Positions 7,797-16,280 of a DNA stretch of 64,000 bases are shown here, in pieces. The DNA is from Xanthobacteraceae bacterium (GTDB lineage: Bacteria; Pseudomonadota; Alphaproteobacteria; Rhizobiales; Xanthobacteraceae), in NCBI GenBank assembly GCA_024508855.1, contig JANINJ010000091.1, positions 1 through 64,000 on the forward strand, in the 5' to 3' direction. The position numbers were made by a program, and so were the translations under genes. Positions within the stretch are counted from its first letter, which is position 1, and every line of letters begins with the position of its first letter. The notes beneath the pieces are model-generated. The model was not told where the DNA came from. It searched no databases and saw only the letters and a list, made by a program, of their open reading frames with translations.

Positions 7797-8997
7797 TTCA
7801 AGTCGACCGAACGAGTCCGCTACCGAAGCCTGGATTACCGGCATCGGCCTCGCAACCTCGCTCGGAGAAGGACTTGATGCGAACTGGGATGGGTTGAACC
7901 AACAGCGCGTCAACGTGGATGAGAAGGGCTTTGCGCCTTATGTGGTGCATCCGCTCGCGCCCGTCAGCTTCGACGCGCAAATTCCGAAAAAAGGCGATCA
8001 GCGCCAGATGGAAGCCTGGCAACGGATCGGCACCTATGCGGCCGGGCTGGCGCTGGATTCCGCGGGCATCAAGGGCAACAAGGATATCCTGGCCCGCATG
8101 GACATGATCGTCGCCGCTGGCGGTGGCGAGCGCGATCTGGCTGTCGATTCGGCGATCCTGAATGCGGAGGCCAAAGGCAACGCGGCGCCGGGCTTTCTCA
8201 ACGAGCGGCTGATGAGCGATTTGCGGCCGACACTCTTTCTGGCCCAACTCTCCAACCTGCTCGCAGGCAACATCGCCATCGTCCACGGCGTGACCGGCTC
8301 GTCGCGCACCTTCATGGGTGAAGAAGCTGCAGGGGTCGACGCAGCGCGCATCGCGCTGGCGCGCATCGCCGCCGGCCAGAGCGATATTGCGCTTGTCGGC
8401 GCAGCACATAACGGCGAGCGCAAGGATCTGCTGGTCCTCTACGAATTCGGCGATTTCAACCTGAAGAACAAGTACGCTCCGGTGTGGGCACGCGGCGAGC
8501 AAAGCGGTTTTGCGCTTGGCTCCGGCGGCGCGTTCCTCGTCATCGAATCCCGCAAGCATGCGGAAGCGCGCGGCGCCAAACCTTATGCCCGCCTTTCCAA
8601 CGTGGTGGCCGATCGCGCAGCTCGCAAGAATCCGGGCGACGTCACCGCGACGCTCAACAAGCTATGGTCGAAACTCGGCAAGCTTGACGATAGCGCAGCC
8701 ATCATCACCGGCGCTACGGGCGCGGAACCCGTCACGTCGGAAGAGCGTGCGTTTCTGGCCGCACACCCGGGGGCTGCCGTCCGCGCGACTGGCACGACGT
8801 TCGGGCATACGCTGGAGACCCAGTTTCCGCTCGGGCTCGCGCTGGCGGCGCTGTCGATCTCACGCGGCAAGCTGTTTCCGCCAAACGATACGAGCGGACT
8901 GGAGATTGAAACCGCCAAGGCGCCATCCCAGATTGTCGTGATCGGGGCCGGTCATTGGCGCGGCGAAGGCATGGCGCTGGTCGAAGCGCCCCGCTGA
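7789..8997 (+). CDS. fabF2XL: Beta-ketoacyl-ACP synthase-like protein FabF2XL lacking the catalytic Cys
   Basis: A 402-residue thiolase-fold protein in the position of fabF2XL. Aligning it by eye with the next gene product shows Glu179 (FMGEEAAGVDA) where FabF1XL has its nucleophile Cys176 (STACASGATA). The first catalytic His motif (AHGTGT) is replaced by TGATGAE. Only the second His remains, in TFGHTLETQ. By these criteria it cannot make the acyl-thioester and resembles a chain-length-factor subunit of type II polyketide synthases, where Gln replaces Cys. ATG 7789 overlaps the fabZXL stop. The likely role is a non-catalytic partner of FabF1XL. Confidence 0.85.
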   Translation: MTDSSRPNESATEAWITGIGLATSLGEGLDANWDGLNQQRVNVDEKGFAPYVVHPLAPVSFDAQIPKKGDQRQMEAWQRIGTYAAGLALDSAGIKGNKDILARMDMIVAAGGGERDLAVDSAILNAEAKGNAAPGFLNERLMSDLRPTLFLAQLSNLLAGNIAIVHGVTGSSRTFMGEEAAGVDAARIALARIAAGQSDIALVGAAHNGERKDLLVLYEFGDFNLKNKYAPVWARGEQSGFALGSGGAFLVIESRKHAEARGAKPYARLSNVVADRAARKNPGDVTATLNKLWSKLGKLDDSAAIITGATGAEPVTSEERAFLAAHPGAAVRATGTTFGHTLETQFPLGLALAALSISRGKLFPPNDTSGLEIETAKAPSQIVVIGAGHWRGEGMALVEAPR

Positions 8998-9099
8998 ACG
9001 TCGGATCACGTGGCGCATAGCCGTTCGCGTCGACGAGACGCGTCGATATAATGTTTGGGCGGCATCTGCATGGATGCCGAAGCGACCGACGGAGCACAT

Positions 9100-10380
9100 A
9101 TGTCAGCAACCCGCGATAAATTCGGCCGGCCGATCGTCGTCGTCACCGGCATGGGCGTCGTGACATCGCTCGGGACCGGCAAAACCGACAACTGGGCCAA
9201 GCTCTCGGCAGGCGAGTCCGGCATCCGCACCATCACGCGTTTCCCGACCGACGGCCTCAAGACGACCATGGCCGGATCGATCGACTTTGTGCCGGTCGAG
9301 CCGTTCTCCTCCACCGATCTTTCCGAGCGGCTGGCAGACCTCGCCACCGAGGAAGCCGTCGCACAGTCCAATCTCGGCACCAAGGGCGATTTTCCGGGGC
9401 CCCTCTTCCTCGCAGTCGCGCCCGTCGAAGTCGAATGGCCGCAGCGCCAGGAACTCGGCCGCGCCATCGGCAATCAGACCGAAATCAACTACGACGAGAT
9501 GCTGCGCGTCTCCGGCGGCGGCAAGTTCGCCCCCTATCACCGACGGTTTCTGTTCGGGTCGGTCGCGGATCACCTCGCAGAAACCTTCGGCACCAAGGGC
9601 TCCCCGATCTCGCTGTCGACCGCTTGCGCGTCCGGCGCGACCGCGATCCAGCTCGGCGTCGAAGCCATTCGCCGTGGCGAGGCCGACGCAGCGCTGTGTG
9701 TCGCGACCGACGGCTCGGTGAATCCCGAAGCCTTGATCCGCTTCTCGCTGCTGTCGGCCTTGTCGACACAGAACGATCCGCCTTCTGCAGCGGTCAAACC
9801 GTTCGCCAAGAACCGCGACGGCTTCGTGATGGCCGAAGGCGCCGGCGCGCTGGTGCTGGAGAGCCTCGAATCCGCGACGGCGCGCGGCGCGCGCATTCTC
9901 GGCGTACTGGCCGGATGCGGCGAGCTGGCGGATTCGTTTCATCGCACCCGCTCCAGCCCGGACGGCAAGCCGATCATCGGCTGCGTGCGCAATGCGCTTG
10001 CGGATGCCGGCGTCACCGCCGAGCAGATCGACTACATCAATGCACACGGCACCGGCACGCCGGAAAACGACAAGATGGAGTATCTCGGTATCTCCACCGT
10101 GTTCGGTGAACGCGCCAGTGAGGTTCCAGTGTCGTCGAACAAGTCGATGGTCGGTCACACGCTCTCGGCTGCCGGCGCAGTCGAAGCAGTGTTCTCATTG
10201 CTGACGCTCGAACATCAGCGCATTCCGCCGACGATCAATTACGACGTTCCCGACCCGTCGATCCCGTTCGACGTGGTTCCGAACAAGGCGCGGGATGCGC
10301 GCGTCACCACGGTGATGTCGAATTCGTTCGGTTTTGGCGGGCAGAATGCCTCGCTGATCATCACCGGCGAGCCAATCTGA
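9100..10380 (+). CDS. fabF1XL: Beta-ketoacyl-ACP synthase II FabF1XL
   Basis: A 426-residue condensing enzyme with a complete Cys-His-His triad: Cys176 in STACASG, His316 in NAHGTGTPEND and His353 in KSMVGHTLSAAG. It should condense malonyl-ACP with an acyl-AcpXL primer in building the very-long-chain fatty acid of lipid A. ATG 9100 is chosen because GGAG lies five bases upstream; ATG 9070 would add ten residues and lacks such a site. It follows fabF2XL after about 100 bases on the same strand. Together the two look like a KS/chain-length-factor pair. Confidence 0.9.
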   Translation: MSATRDKFGRPIVVVTGMGVVTSLGTGKTDNWAKLSAGESGIRTITRFPTDGLKTTMAGSIDFVPVEPFSSTDLSERLADLATEEAVAQSNLGTKGDFPGPLFLAVAPVEVEWPQRQELGRAIGNQTEINYDEMLRVSGGGKFAPYHRRFLFGSVADHLAETFGTKGSPISLSTACASGATAIQLGVEAIRRGEADAALCVATDGSVNPEALIRFSLLSALSTQNDPPSAAVKPFAKNRDGFVMAEGAGALVLESLESATARGARILGVLAGCGELADSFHRTRSSPDGKPIIGCVRNALADAGVTAEQIDYINAHGTGTPENDKMEYLGISTVFGERASEVPVSSNKSMVGHTLSAAGAVEAVFSLLTLEHQRIPPTINYDVPDPSIPFDVVPNKARDARVTTVMSNSFGFGGQNASLIITGEPI

Positions 10381-10469
10381 TCGAACCACGGTATCTCCGG
10401 TTGACGCCCTGTCGCCAACCGGCGATACGCCGTCCTTGAATTCATACGCCTGTCGCCGGAACGCTCACC

Positions 10470-10556
10470 ATGCGCGCGCTCACTGCTATCATTGATCGCC
10501 AATCGGTGATGTCCGGTGCCTCTCGCCTGCCCGGCGAAATCATCGTGAACGTCTGA
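10470..10556 (+). pseudogene. 28-codon vestige of the adh2XL-type dehydrogenase, or leader peptide of lpxXL
   Basis: A short frame begins MRALTAIIDRQ, ends PGEIIVNV, and its TGA overlaps the lpxXL start (TGATG). In other rhizobia a zinc-type alcohol dehydrogenase of about 340 residues lies between fabF1XL and lpxXL and, as I recall, begins MRAL...DR with a PGEV-type stretch near residue 30. This frame resembles that N-terminus, so it may be what remains after deletion of the body of the gene. The preserved overlap would keep lpxXL translation coupled. It is too short to be an enzyme. The alternative is a chance upstream frame. Confidence 0.45.
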
Positions 10557-11488
10557 TGCGCCGCCTCCTGCTCCGCGCCAAGGCCGGTCTGCGCGACGCC
10601 ACCAAGCCGATCGCCTCGGCAACCGTCGGCGCACTCACGGTCGGCCTGCTACGCACCACGCGCTACTTCGATCCGATCAAGACCGCGAACCTGTTCAGTC
10701 GTGTTGCTCAACTCATCGGCCCGCTGTTTCGTGAGCAGCGCATCGGCCGTGCCAACCTCACCGCAGCATTCCCGGAAAAGTCGCCGGAGGAGATCGAGAA
10801 AATCCTCGCCGGCGTATGGGACAATCTCGGGCGGATGGCTGCAGAATTTGCCCATATCGATCACATCTGGGATCACGATGAAGCCCATCCGGAGCGTGGC
10901 CGCATCGAAATCCCGGAACGTACCCGCGACCTGTTTCACCAGTTACGGCTGGATGGCAAACCGGCGCTGATCTTCGCCAGTCATCTCGCCAATTGGGAAT
11001 TGCCTGCGCTGGCAGCCGTCGCCCACGGGCTTGACACCGCGGTGCTGTTTCGCCGGCCGAATATCGAATCCGCCGGCCGCACCATCGAACAAATGCGCTC
11101 CGTCAACATGGGTACGCTCATTCCCTCCGGCCGCGACGCACCGATCAAGCTGGCGCAGGCATTGCAGAACGGCCAGCACGCCGCCATGTTGGTCGATCAG
11201 TATCTCGGCAACGGCGTCGAAGTAACCTTCTTCGGCCGCAAGACGAAGGCCAACCCGACGCTGGCGCGCCTGTTGCGCCAGATCGATTGCCCGATCCACG
11301 GCGTGCGCATCGTCCGCCTGCCCGGCCACCGCTTCCGCGCCGAATTGTCGGAGGAAATTCCGCCGGTCCGCACCGCGAGTGGCGAGATCGACGTGCAGGG
11401 CACGATGCAGGCCGTTACCTCGGTGATCGAGGGCTGGATTCGCGAATATCCCGAGCAATGGCTGTGGCTCCACCGCCGCTGGCGGTAG
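10556..11488 (+). CDS. lpxXL: Lipid A very-long-chain acyltransferase LpxXL (LpxL/HtrB family)
   Basis: A 310-residue inner-membrane-associated acyltransferase of the LpxL/LpxM/HtrB family. The catalytic HX4(D/E) motif is His143-Glu148 in ASHLANWELPA. A hydrophobic N-terminal stretch (about residues 18-34) probably anchors it. As the last gene of the acpXL cluster it should move the C28-type hydroxyacyl chain from AcpXL to lipid A. ATG 10556 overlaps the stop of a 28-codon frame upstream. The stop lies 3 bases from the end of the convergent potF-like gene, leaving no room for a private terminator. Confidence 0.9.
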   Translation: MRRLLLRAKAGLRDATKPIASATVGALTVGLLRTTRYFDPIKTANLFSRVAQLIGPLFREQRIGRANLTAAFPEKSPEEIEKILAGVWDNLGRMAAEFAHIDHIWDHDEAHPERGRIEIPERTRDLFHQLRLDGKPALIFASHLANWELPALAAVAHGLDTAVLFRRPNIESAGRTIEQMRSVNMGTLIPSGRDAPIKLAQALQNGQHAAMLVDQYLGNGVEVTFFGRKTKANPTLARLLRQIDCPIHGVRIVRLPGHRFRAELSEEIPPVRTASGEIDVQGTMQAVTSVIEGWIREYPEQWLWLHRRWR

Positions 11489-11491
11489 CCA

Positions 11492-12607
11492 TCACCGGCC
11501 GGTCTTCACCCGCGTCCACAACCGGTTGATGATCCGCTGCGTCGCCTGATCGCGTGCGGTGATGACGAACAATCGGCTCATCGTCGCCTGATCCGGATAG
11601 ACCGTCTTGTCGTCGAAGACCTTTGGATCGATCAGCTTCTGGCTAGCGAGATTGCCGTTGGCATAGGACAGGAAGCTCGAATTCTTCGCCGCCACGTCAG
11701 GGCGCAGCAGATAATTGATCAGCTCATAGGCCTCGGCAACGTTCTTCGCATCCGCCGGAATCGAGAGGTTGTCGAAGAACATCTGCGCGCCCTCTTTCGG
11801 AATCGCATAGCCGATCTCGACGCCGTTGTTGGCTTCCATCGCACGCTTCTGTGCCTGCTTGATATCGCCGGACCACCCCACCACGAGGCAGATTTCACCG
11901 GTCGCCAGCGCATTGAGATATTCGGAGGAATGAAACTTGCGCACGAAGGGTCGGATCTTGCCGATCACCTCTGCGGCCTTGTCGAGATCGGCTTGCCTGG
12001 TGGAGTTGGGATCAAGCCCGAGATAATTCAGCGCCGCCGGCAGGATGTCATCGGCCGAGTCCAGCATCTGCACGCCGCAGTCCTTGAACTTCGCGATGTT
12101 TGCGGGATCGAACACCATGGCCCAGGAATCGACCAGGGAATCGATCTTGGCATCGGCGCCAAGCACCTTCTGAACGGCCTTGACGTTGTAGCCGATGCCC
12201 GTGGTGCCCCACATGTAATTGACGGCATAGACGTTGCCGGGGTCGTAGATCGCGAGCTTCGCCGTTACCTCGGGCCAGGCATTGGAAAGATTCGGCAGCT
12301 TCGTCTTGTCGAGTTTCTGGAAAATTCCCGCGCCGATCTGCCGCTGAAGGAAATACGCGCTCGGCACCACGAGATCGTAACCGGATTTTCCGGCCAGCAA
12401 TCGCGTCTCGAGGGTCTCGTTGGCGTCGAAGGTGTCGTAGACGACCTTGATGCCGGTTTCCTTGGTGAAATCGTCCAACACGCCGGGCGCTATGTAGTTC
12501 GACCAGTTGTAGAAATTGACGGTGCGCTGCTGCGCATGGGCAACGGTGGCACTTGTAATCGCCAGAGCCAATCCTGCAAACCATCGCACCGCGTAACGTG
12601 CCGCCAA
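11492..12607 (-). CDS. Polyamine-type ABC transporter periplasmic binding protein (PotF-like)
   Basis: A 371-residue secreted binding protein with a Sec signal peptide (cleavage after about residue 25, ATVAHAQ). The mature start, VNFYNWSNYIAPGVL followed by FTKETGIKVVYDTFDANETLE, is characteristic of PotF/PotD putrescine/spermidine binding proteins. The start is TTG 12607: GGAGG lies five bases upstream and no better codon exists. The potGHI permease and ATPase genes are not nearby, so it is an orphan component. It follows the aminotransferase gene by 21 bases and may share its transcript. Confidence 0.85.
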   Translation of the reverse strand: MAARYAVRWFAGLALAITSATVAHAQQRTVNFYNWSNYIAPGVLDDFTKETGIKVVYDTFDANETLETRLLAGKSGYDLVVPSAYFLQRQIGAGIFQKLDKTKLPNLSNAWPEVTAKLAIYDPGNVYAVNYMWGTTGIGYNVKAVQKVLGADAKIDSLVDSWAMVFDPANIAKFKDCGVQMLDSADDILPAALNYLGLDPNSTRQADLDKAAEVIGKIRPFVRKFHSSEYLNALATGEICLVVGWSGDIKQAQKRAMEANNGVEIGYAIPKEGAQMFFDNLSIPADAKNVAEAYELINYLLRPDVAAKNSSFLSYANGNLASQKLIDPKVFDDKTVYPDQATMSRLFVITARDQATQRIINRLWTRVKTGR

Positions 12608-12628
12608 TTACACCTCCGTCTTGCAAAC

Positions 12629-13780
12629 CTAACGACGAACCGCGTGCGCCAGCCGTTCCAGCGCGGCATCGAGCGTCGCATCCTTCTTCGAGAAACAGAA
12701 CCGCACCACCGACGTGACCGGGTCCTCCTCATAGAAGGCCGATACCGGAATCGCCGCGACTTTATATTCGGTGACGATGCGGCGGCAGAACGCTTCATCG
12801 GTTTCGTTCAACCCAAGCGGCGACAGATCGACGGTGAGGAAATAGGTGCCTTGCGAGGGGAGCACCGGGAAGCCGAGGCTTTCCAGCCCTTTCGTCAGCC
12901 GGTCGCGGCTGCGCGCCAGTTCCTTGCGCATGTCGAAAAAGTAGTCATCCGTCTTGCCAAGCCCGTAAGCGACCGCAACCTGCAGGTTGGGCGCCGTGGT
13001 GAAGGTCAAGAATTGATGTACCTTGGCCGCCACGCGCAACAATGGTGGCGCAGCGCAGACGAAACCGATCTTCCATCCGGTCAGCCCGAAAATCTTGCCG
13101 GCCGATCCCACCTTGATGGTGCGATCGCGCATGCCCGGAATCGAGATCAGCGGGATATGCTTGCGATCGTCGAAGATCACGTGCTCCCAGACCTCGTCGC
13201 AGATCGCGATGGTGTCGAATTCCTGACAGAACCGCGCCAGCAATTCGAGGTCTTCGCGCGGATACACCACCGCCGCCGGATTGAGCGGATTGTTGAATAG
13301 CACCGCCCTGGTCTTGTGATTGAAGACCTTGCGCAGCGCCTCCTCAGTCAGGCGCCAGTGCGGCGGCTCGAGCCGAACCAGCCGCGGAATGCCGCCGGCT
13401 TGCCGGATGATCGGCAGATAGGAATCGTATACCGGCTGAAACACCACGACTTCATCGCCGGGCTCGACAACGGCGAGGATCGAACTGGTCAGCGCTTCGG
13501 TGCCGCCCGACGTCACCATCACTTCGGTCATCGGGTCGAGCGTCAGGTGATGCCAGTGCGCGTAATGCGTCGCGATGGCCTGCCGCAATTCCGGAATGCC
13601 CATCATCGATGGATATTGATTATAACCGTCCACCACGGCATCGGCGGCCGCGCGACGGATGTCCTCCGGTCCCGGCGCATCGGGAAAGCCCTGACCCAGA
13701 TTGATGGCGTTGTTGTCGCGCGCCAGTTGCGACATCGCCTCGAACACGGTGACGGGAAGATTAGCGAAGACCTGATTCAT
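12629..13780 (-). CDS. PLP-dependent class I/II aminotransferase
   Basis: A 383-residue fold-type I aminotransferase. Lys229 in GSAGKIFGLTGWKIG is the expected Schiff-base lysine; ICDEVWEH supplies the aspartate that pairs with the pyridine nitrogen. The usual NxPxNPTG is NNPLNPAA. Overall look is of the kynurenine / methionine / N-succinyldiaminopimelate aminotransferase group, and substrate cannot be fixed from sequence. It lies between a rhodanese gene (7 bases upstream) and a PotF-like gene (21 bases downstream), so an operon of three is likely. A link to polyamine or sulfur amino-acid metabolism is speculative. Confidence 0.85.
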   Translation of the reverse strand: MNQVFANLPVTVFEAMSQLARDNNAINLGQGFPDAPGPEDIRRAAADAVVDGYNQYPSMMGIPELRQAIATHYAHWHHLTLDPMTEVMVTSGGTEALTSSILAVVEPGDEVVVFQPVYDSYLPIIRQAGGIPRLVRLEPPHWRLTEEALRKVFNHKTRAVLFNNPLNPAAVVYPREDLELLARFCQEFDTIAICDEVWEHVIFDDRKHIPLISIPGMRDRTIKVGSAGKIFGLTGWKIGFVCAAPPLLRVAAKVHQFLTFTTAPNLQVAVAYGLGKTDDYFFDMRKELARSRDRLTKGLESLGFPVLPSQGTYFLTVDLSPLGLNETDEAFCRRIVTEYKVAAIPVSAFYEEDPVTSVVRFCFSKKDATLDAALERLAHAVRR

Positions 13781-13787
13781 AATGGAC

Positions 13788-14123
13788 TTAGCCGCCCGTC
13801 CGGGTCGGCAGTCCGGCAGCCTTCCAGGCGATGATACCGCCCGCCAGATGCTTGTCGTAAGGGAGTCCGGCAGCCTGCACGGCGATCGAGATCTTCGCCG
13901 AGCGATTGCCCGAACGACACGCGAACACCAGGTCCTTGCCCTGCAGGTCGGGAATGTCGGCCGGATCGAACGTGGAGAGCGGCAGCACTACCGCATCGGG
14001 ATAGGCCTCCACCGCGACCTCGTTCGGCTCGCGAACGTCCAGCAGCAGGTAACGCCCCTGCTCGATCCCGCGAGCGACGTCTTCCGGCGTCAGATCCTGC
14101 ACCCTGAAATTCTGCCCTGTCAC
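13788..14123 (-). CDS. Single-domain rhodanese-like protein
   Basis: A 111-residue rhodanese domain. The active loop ACRSGNRS contains the catalytic Cys69, and the upstream LLLDVREPNEV is the usual CH2A-like stretch. Such proteins move sulfane sulfur or serve as thiol-dependent regulators. GTG 14123 is preferred because GGGAG lies about eight bases upstream; an in-frame TTG at 14201 would add 26 residues without SD support. It is followed 7 bases later by the aminotransferase gene. Confidence 0.85.
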   Translation of the reverse strand: MTGQNFRVQDLTPEDVARGIEQGRYLLLDVREPNEVAVEAYPDAVVLPLSTFDPADIPDLQGKDLVFACRSGNRSAKISIAVQAAGLPYDKHLAGGIIAWKAAGLPTRTGG

Positions 14124-14229
14124 CGGTCGTTCTCCCAACACGTGTCCCGTAAGCGCGCCGCGCGCGGCCGCCAAACTCGCCCTTGGCGCAGGGAAAATCA
14201 AGCGTCAGAAGCGAGATTTGACGAGGCCG

Positions 14230-16155
14230 TCAGATCGCGACCTGAGTGCCCACCTCGACCGCCCGGCCGGTCGGAATCTGGAAGTAATCGGTGGCGTCAT
14301 TGGCCGTGCGACTGAGCGCAATGAACAGATGATCCTGCCAGCGCGGCATATCCGAATTGGCGGCCGGCTTCAGCGCCCGTCGAGACAGGAAGAACGAGGT
14401 CGACATGATATCGAACTGCCAGCCGAGCTTGCGCGCGATGGCCAGCGCCTTCGGCACGTTGGGCGATTCCATGAAGCCGAACTTCAACGTCACCTTGGAG
14501 AAGGTGGCGCTGATTTCCTCCAGCCGCACCCGCTCGGCCGGATCGACGCGCGGCGAACGCGCGATCTGAATGGTGAGAATAACATTCTTCTCGTGCAACA
14601 CTTTATAGTGTTTCAGGCTATGCATCAGCGCCGTCGGCGCGCTGGTCGGATCGCTGGTCAGGAACACCGCAGTGCCCGGCACCCGTTGCGGCGGACGCTT
14701 CTCCAGCATGGCGACGAGATCCAGCAGCGGAAATTCCAGCTTGCGCGATTTCTCGAACAGCAACCGGCTGCCGCGCCGCCAGGTCATCATCAGCAGCATC
14801 ACCAGCCCGCCGAGCACCAGCGGGACCCAACCGCCTTCGAACACCTTCAGCAGGTTGGCGGCGAGGAACGTCAAGTCGAGGAACAGGAACGGCGCGATCA
14901 ATGCGGCCGCGGCAATCATCGACCAGCGCCAGACCTTCCAGATCACCACGAAGCCCATCAGCGCCGTCACCACCATCGTCCCCGTAACTGCAATGCCGTA
15001 GGCCGACGCCAATGCACTCGACGAGCGGAACAGGAACACCAGCAGCACCACGAACACCAGCAGCAGCGTGTTGACGCGCGGAATGTAGATCTGGCCGGAA
15101 TGCGCTTCCGATGTGTGCCGGATTTCAAAGCGCGGCAGCAGACCAAGCTGGATCGCCTGCCGCGTCAGCGAATAGGCGCCGGTAATCACGGCCTGGCTGG
15201 CGATCACGGTCGCCGCGGTCGCAAGCACAACCATCGGCAGCAGCGCCCATGGCGGGAACATCAGGAAGAAGGGATTCTCGATGGCCTTGGGATTGGCCAA
15301 TAGCAGTGCGCCCTGTCCCAGATAGTTCAACGCGAGCGCCGGCAATACCAACACCAGCCACGCCGTGCGGATCGGACGTTTGCCGAAATGACCGAGATCG
15401 GCATACAGCGCCTCCGCACCGGTCACGGCAAGAAACACGGCGCCGAGCGTTACAAAGCCGATGACGCCATGATGCAGCATGAAGGTCACGGCATAGAGCG
15501 GATTGAACGCCAGCAGCACATACGGATGTTCGACGACGCGGGGAATTGCCGCGATCGCGATTGCCGCAAACCAGACACACATCGTCGGCCCGAAGAAAGC
15601 CGCCACGCTTGCCGTGCCGCGCGACTGCACCGCGAACAGCAACACCAGGATGAGCGCCGTCACCGGCACGGCATATGGTTCGAACGCCGAGGTGACGACG
15701 GTCATGCCCTCGACCGCCGACAGCACCGATACCGCGGGCGTGATCACGGCATCGCCGTAGAACAGCGCGCCGCCGATAATTCCCAGCAGGATGACCTTGC
15801 TGGCATTCGAGCCGACGACACGTTGTGCCAATGCCATCAGCGCCAGCGTACCGCCTTCCCCGTTATTGTCGGCACGCAGAAAGATGACGACGTATTTCAG
15901 CGTCACCACGACGATCAGCGCCCACAGGATCAACGACAGCACGCCGAGCACGACATACGGCTCGAAACGCCCCGTCGTGCCACCCGCGGCCGTCATCGCC
16001 TCCCGAAACGCGTAAATCGGGCTCGTGCCAATATCGCCATAGACCACGCCGATGCTGCCCAGCATCAGGGTTTTGAAACCAACGGTTGAATGGCTGTCGC
16101 GCTCGCCCTCGTCCGCCGCCGGATCGGCGGCAACGGCAGCAACTTCGGTCGACAT
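14230..16155 (-). CDS. kup: KUP-family potassium transporter, copy 1
   Basis: A 641-residue K+/H+ symporter with about 12 transmembrane segments in residues 30-460 and a cytoplasmic C-terminal domain. Family signatures include [21 protein letters not shown] near the start and [15 protein letters not shown] (about residues 95-108). The C-terminus ([20 protein letters not shown]) is nearly the same as in the neighbouring paralogue, and the two clearly arose by tandem duplication. Start at ATG 16155. The gap to the upstream kup copy is 125 bases and holds a GC hairpin, so expression may be separate. Confidence 0.93.
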   Translation of the reverse strand: MSTEVAAVAADPAADEGERDSHSTVGFKTLMLGSIGVVYGDIGTSPIYAFREAMTAAGGTTGRFEPYVVLGVLSLILWALIVVVTLKYVVIFLRADNNGEGGTLALMALAQRVVGSNASKVILLGIIGGALFYGDAVITPAVSVLSAVEGMTVVTSAFEPYAVPVTALILVLLFAVQSRGTASVAAFFGPTMCVWFAAIAIAAIPRVVEHPYVLLAFNPLYAVTFMLHHGVIGFVTLGAVFLAVTGAEALYADLGHFGKRPIRTAWLVLVLPALALNYLGQGALLLANPKAIENPFFLMFPPWALLPMVVLATAATVIASQAVITGAYSLTRQAIQLGLLPRFEIRHTSEAHSGQIYIPRVNTLLLVFVVLLVFLFRSSSALASAYGIAVTGTMVVTALMGFVVIWKVWRWSMIAAAALIAPFLFLDLTFLAANLLKVFEGGWVPLVLGGLVMLLMMTWRRGSRLLFEKSRKLEFPLLDLVAMLEKRPPQRVPGTAVFLTSDPTSAPTALMHSLKHYKVLHEKNVILTIQIARSPRVDPAERVRLEEISATFSKVTLKFGFMESPNVPKALAIARKLGWQFDIMSTSFFLSRRALKPAANSDMPRWQDHLFIALSRTANDATDYFQIPTGRAVEVGTQVAI

Positions 16156-16212
16156 CGGGGATCCGCCTCAAAATGCTACACTGCACAACGGCAAAGCGGC
16201 GGCCTTATACTC

Positions 16213-16227
16213 CCGGGCAGAGCCCGG
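16213..16227. terminator. GC hairpin between the tandem kup genes
   Basis: CCGGGC-AGA-GCCCGG forms a six-pair hairpin in the 125-base gap between the two kup genes. No T-run follows in the direction of transcription, so it may weaken rather than stop read-through from the upstream copy. Confidence 0.3.
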
Positions 16228-16280
16228 CGTATAGAGGATTTCACGACCGAGATATGCGTTTTTGACGGTTTCGCGGCGGG

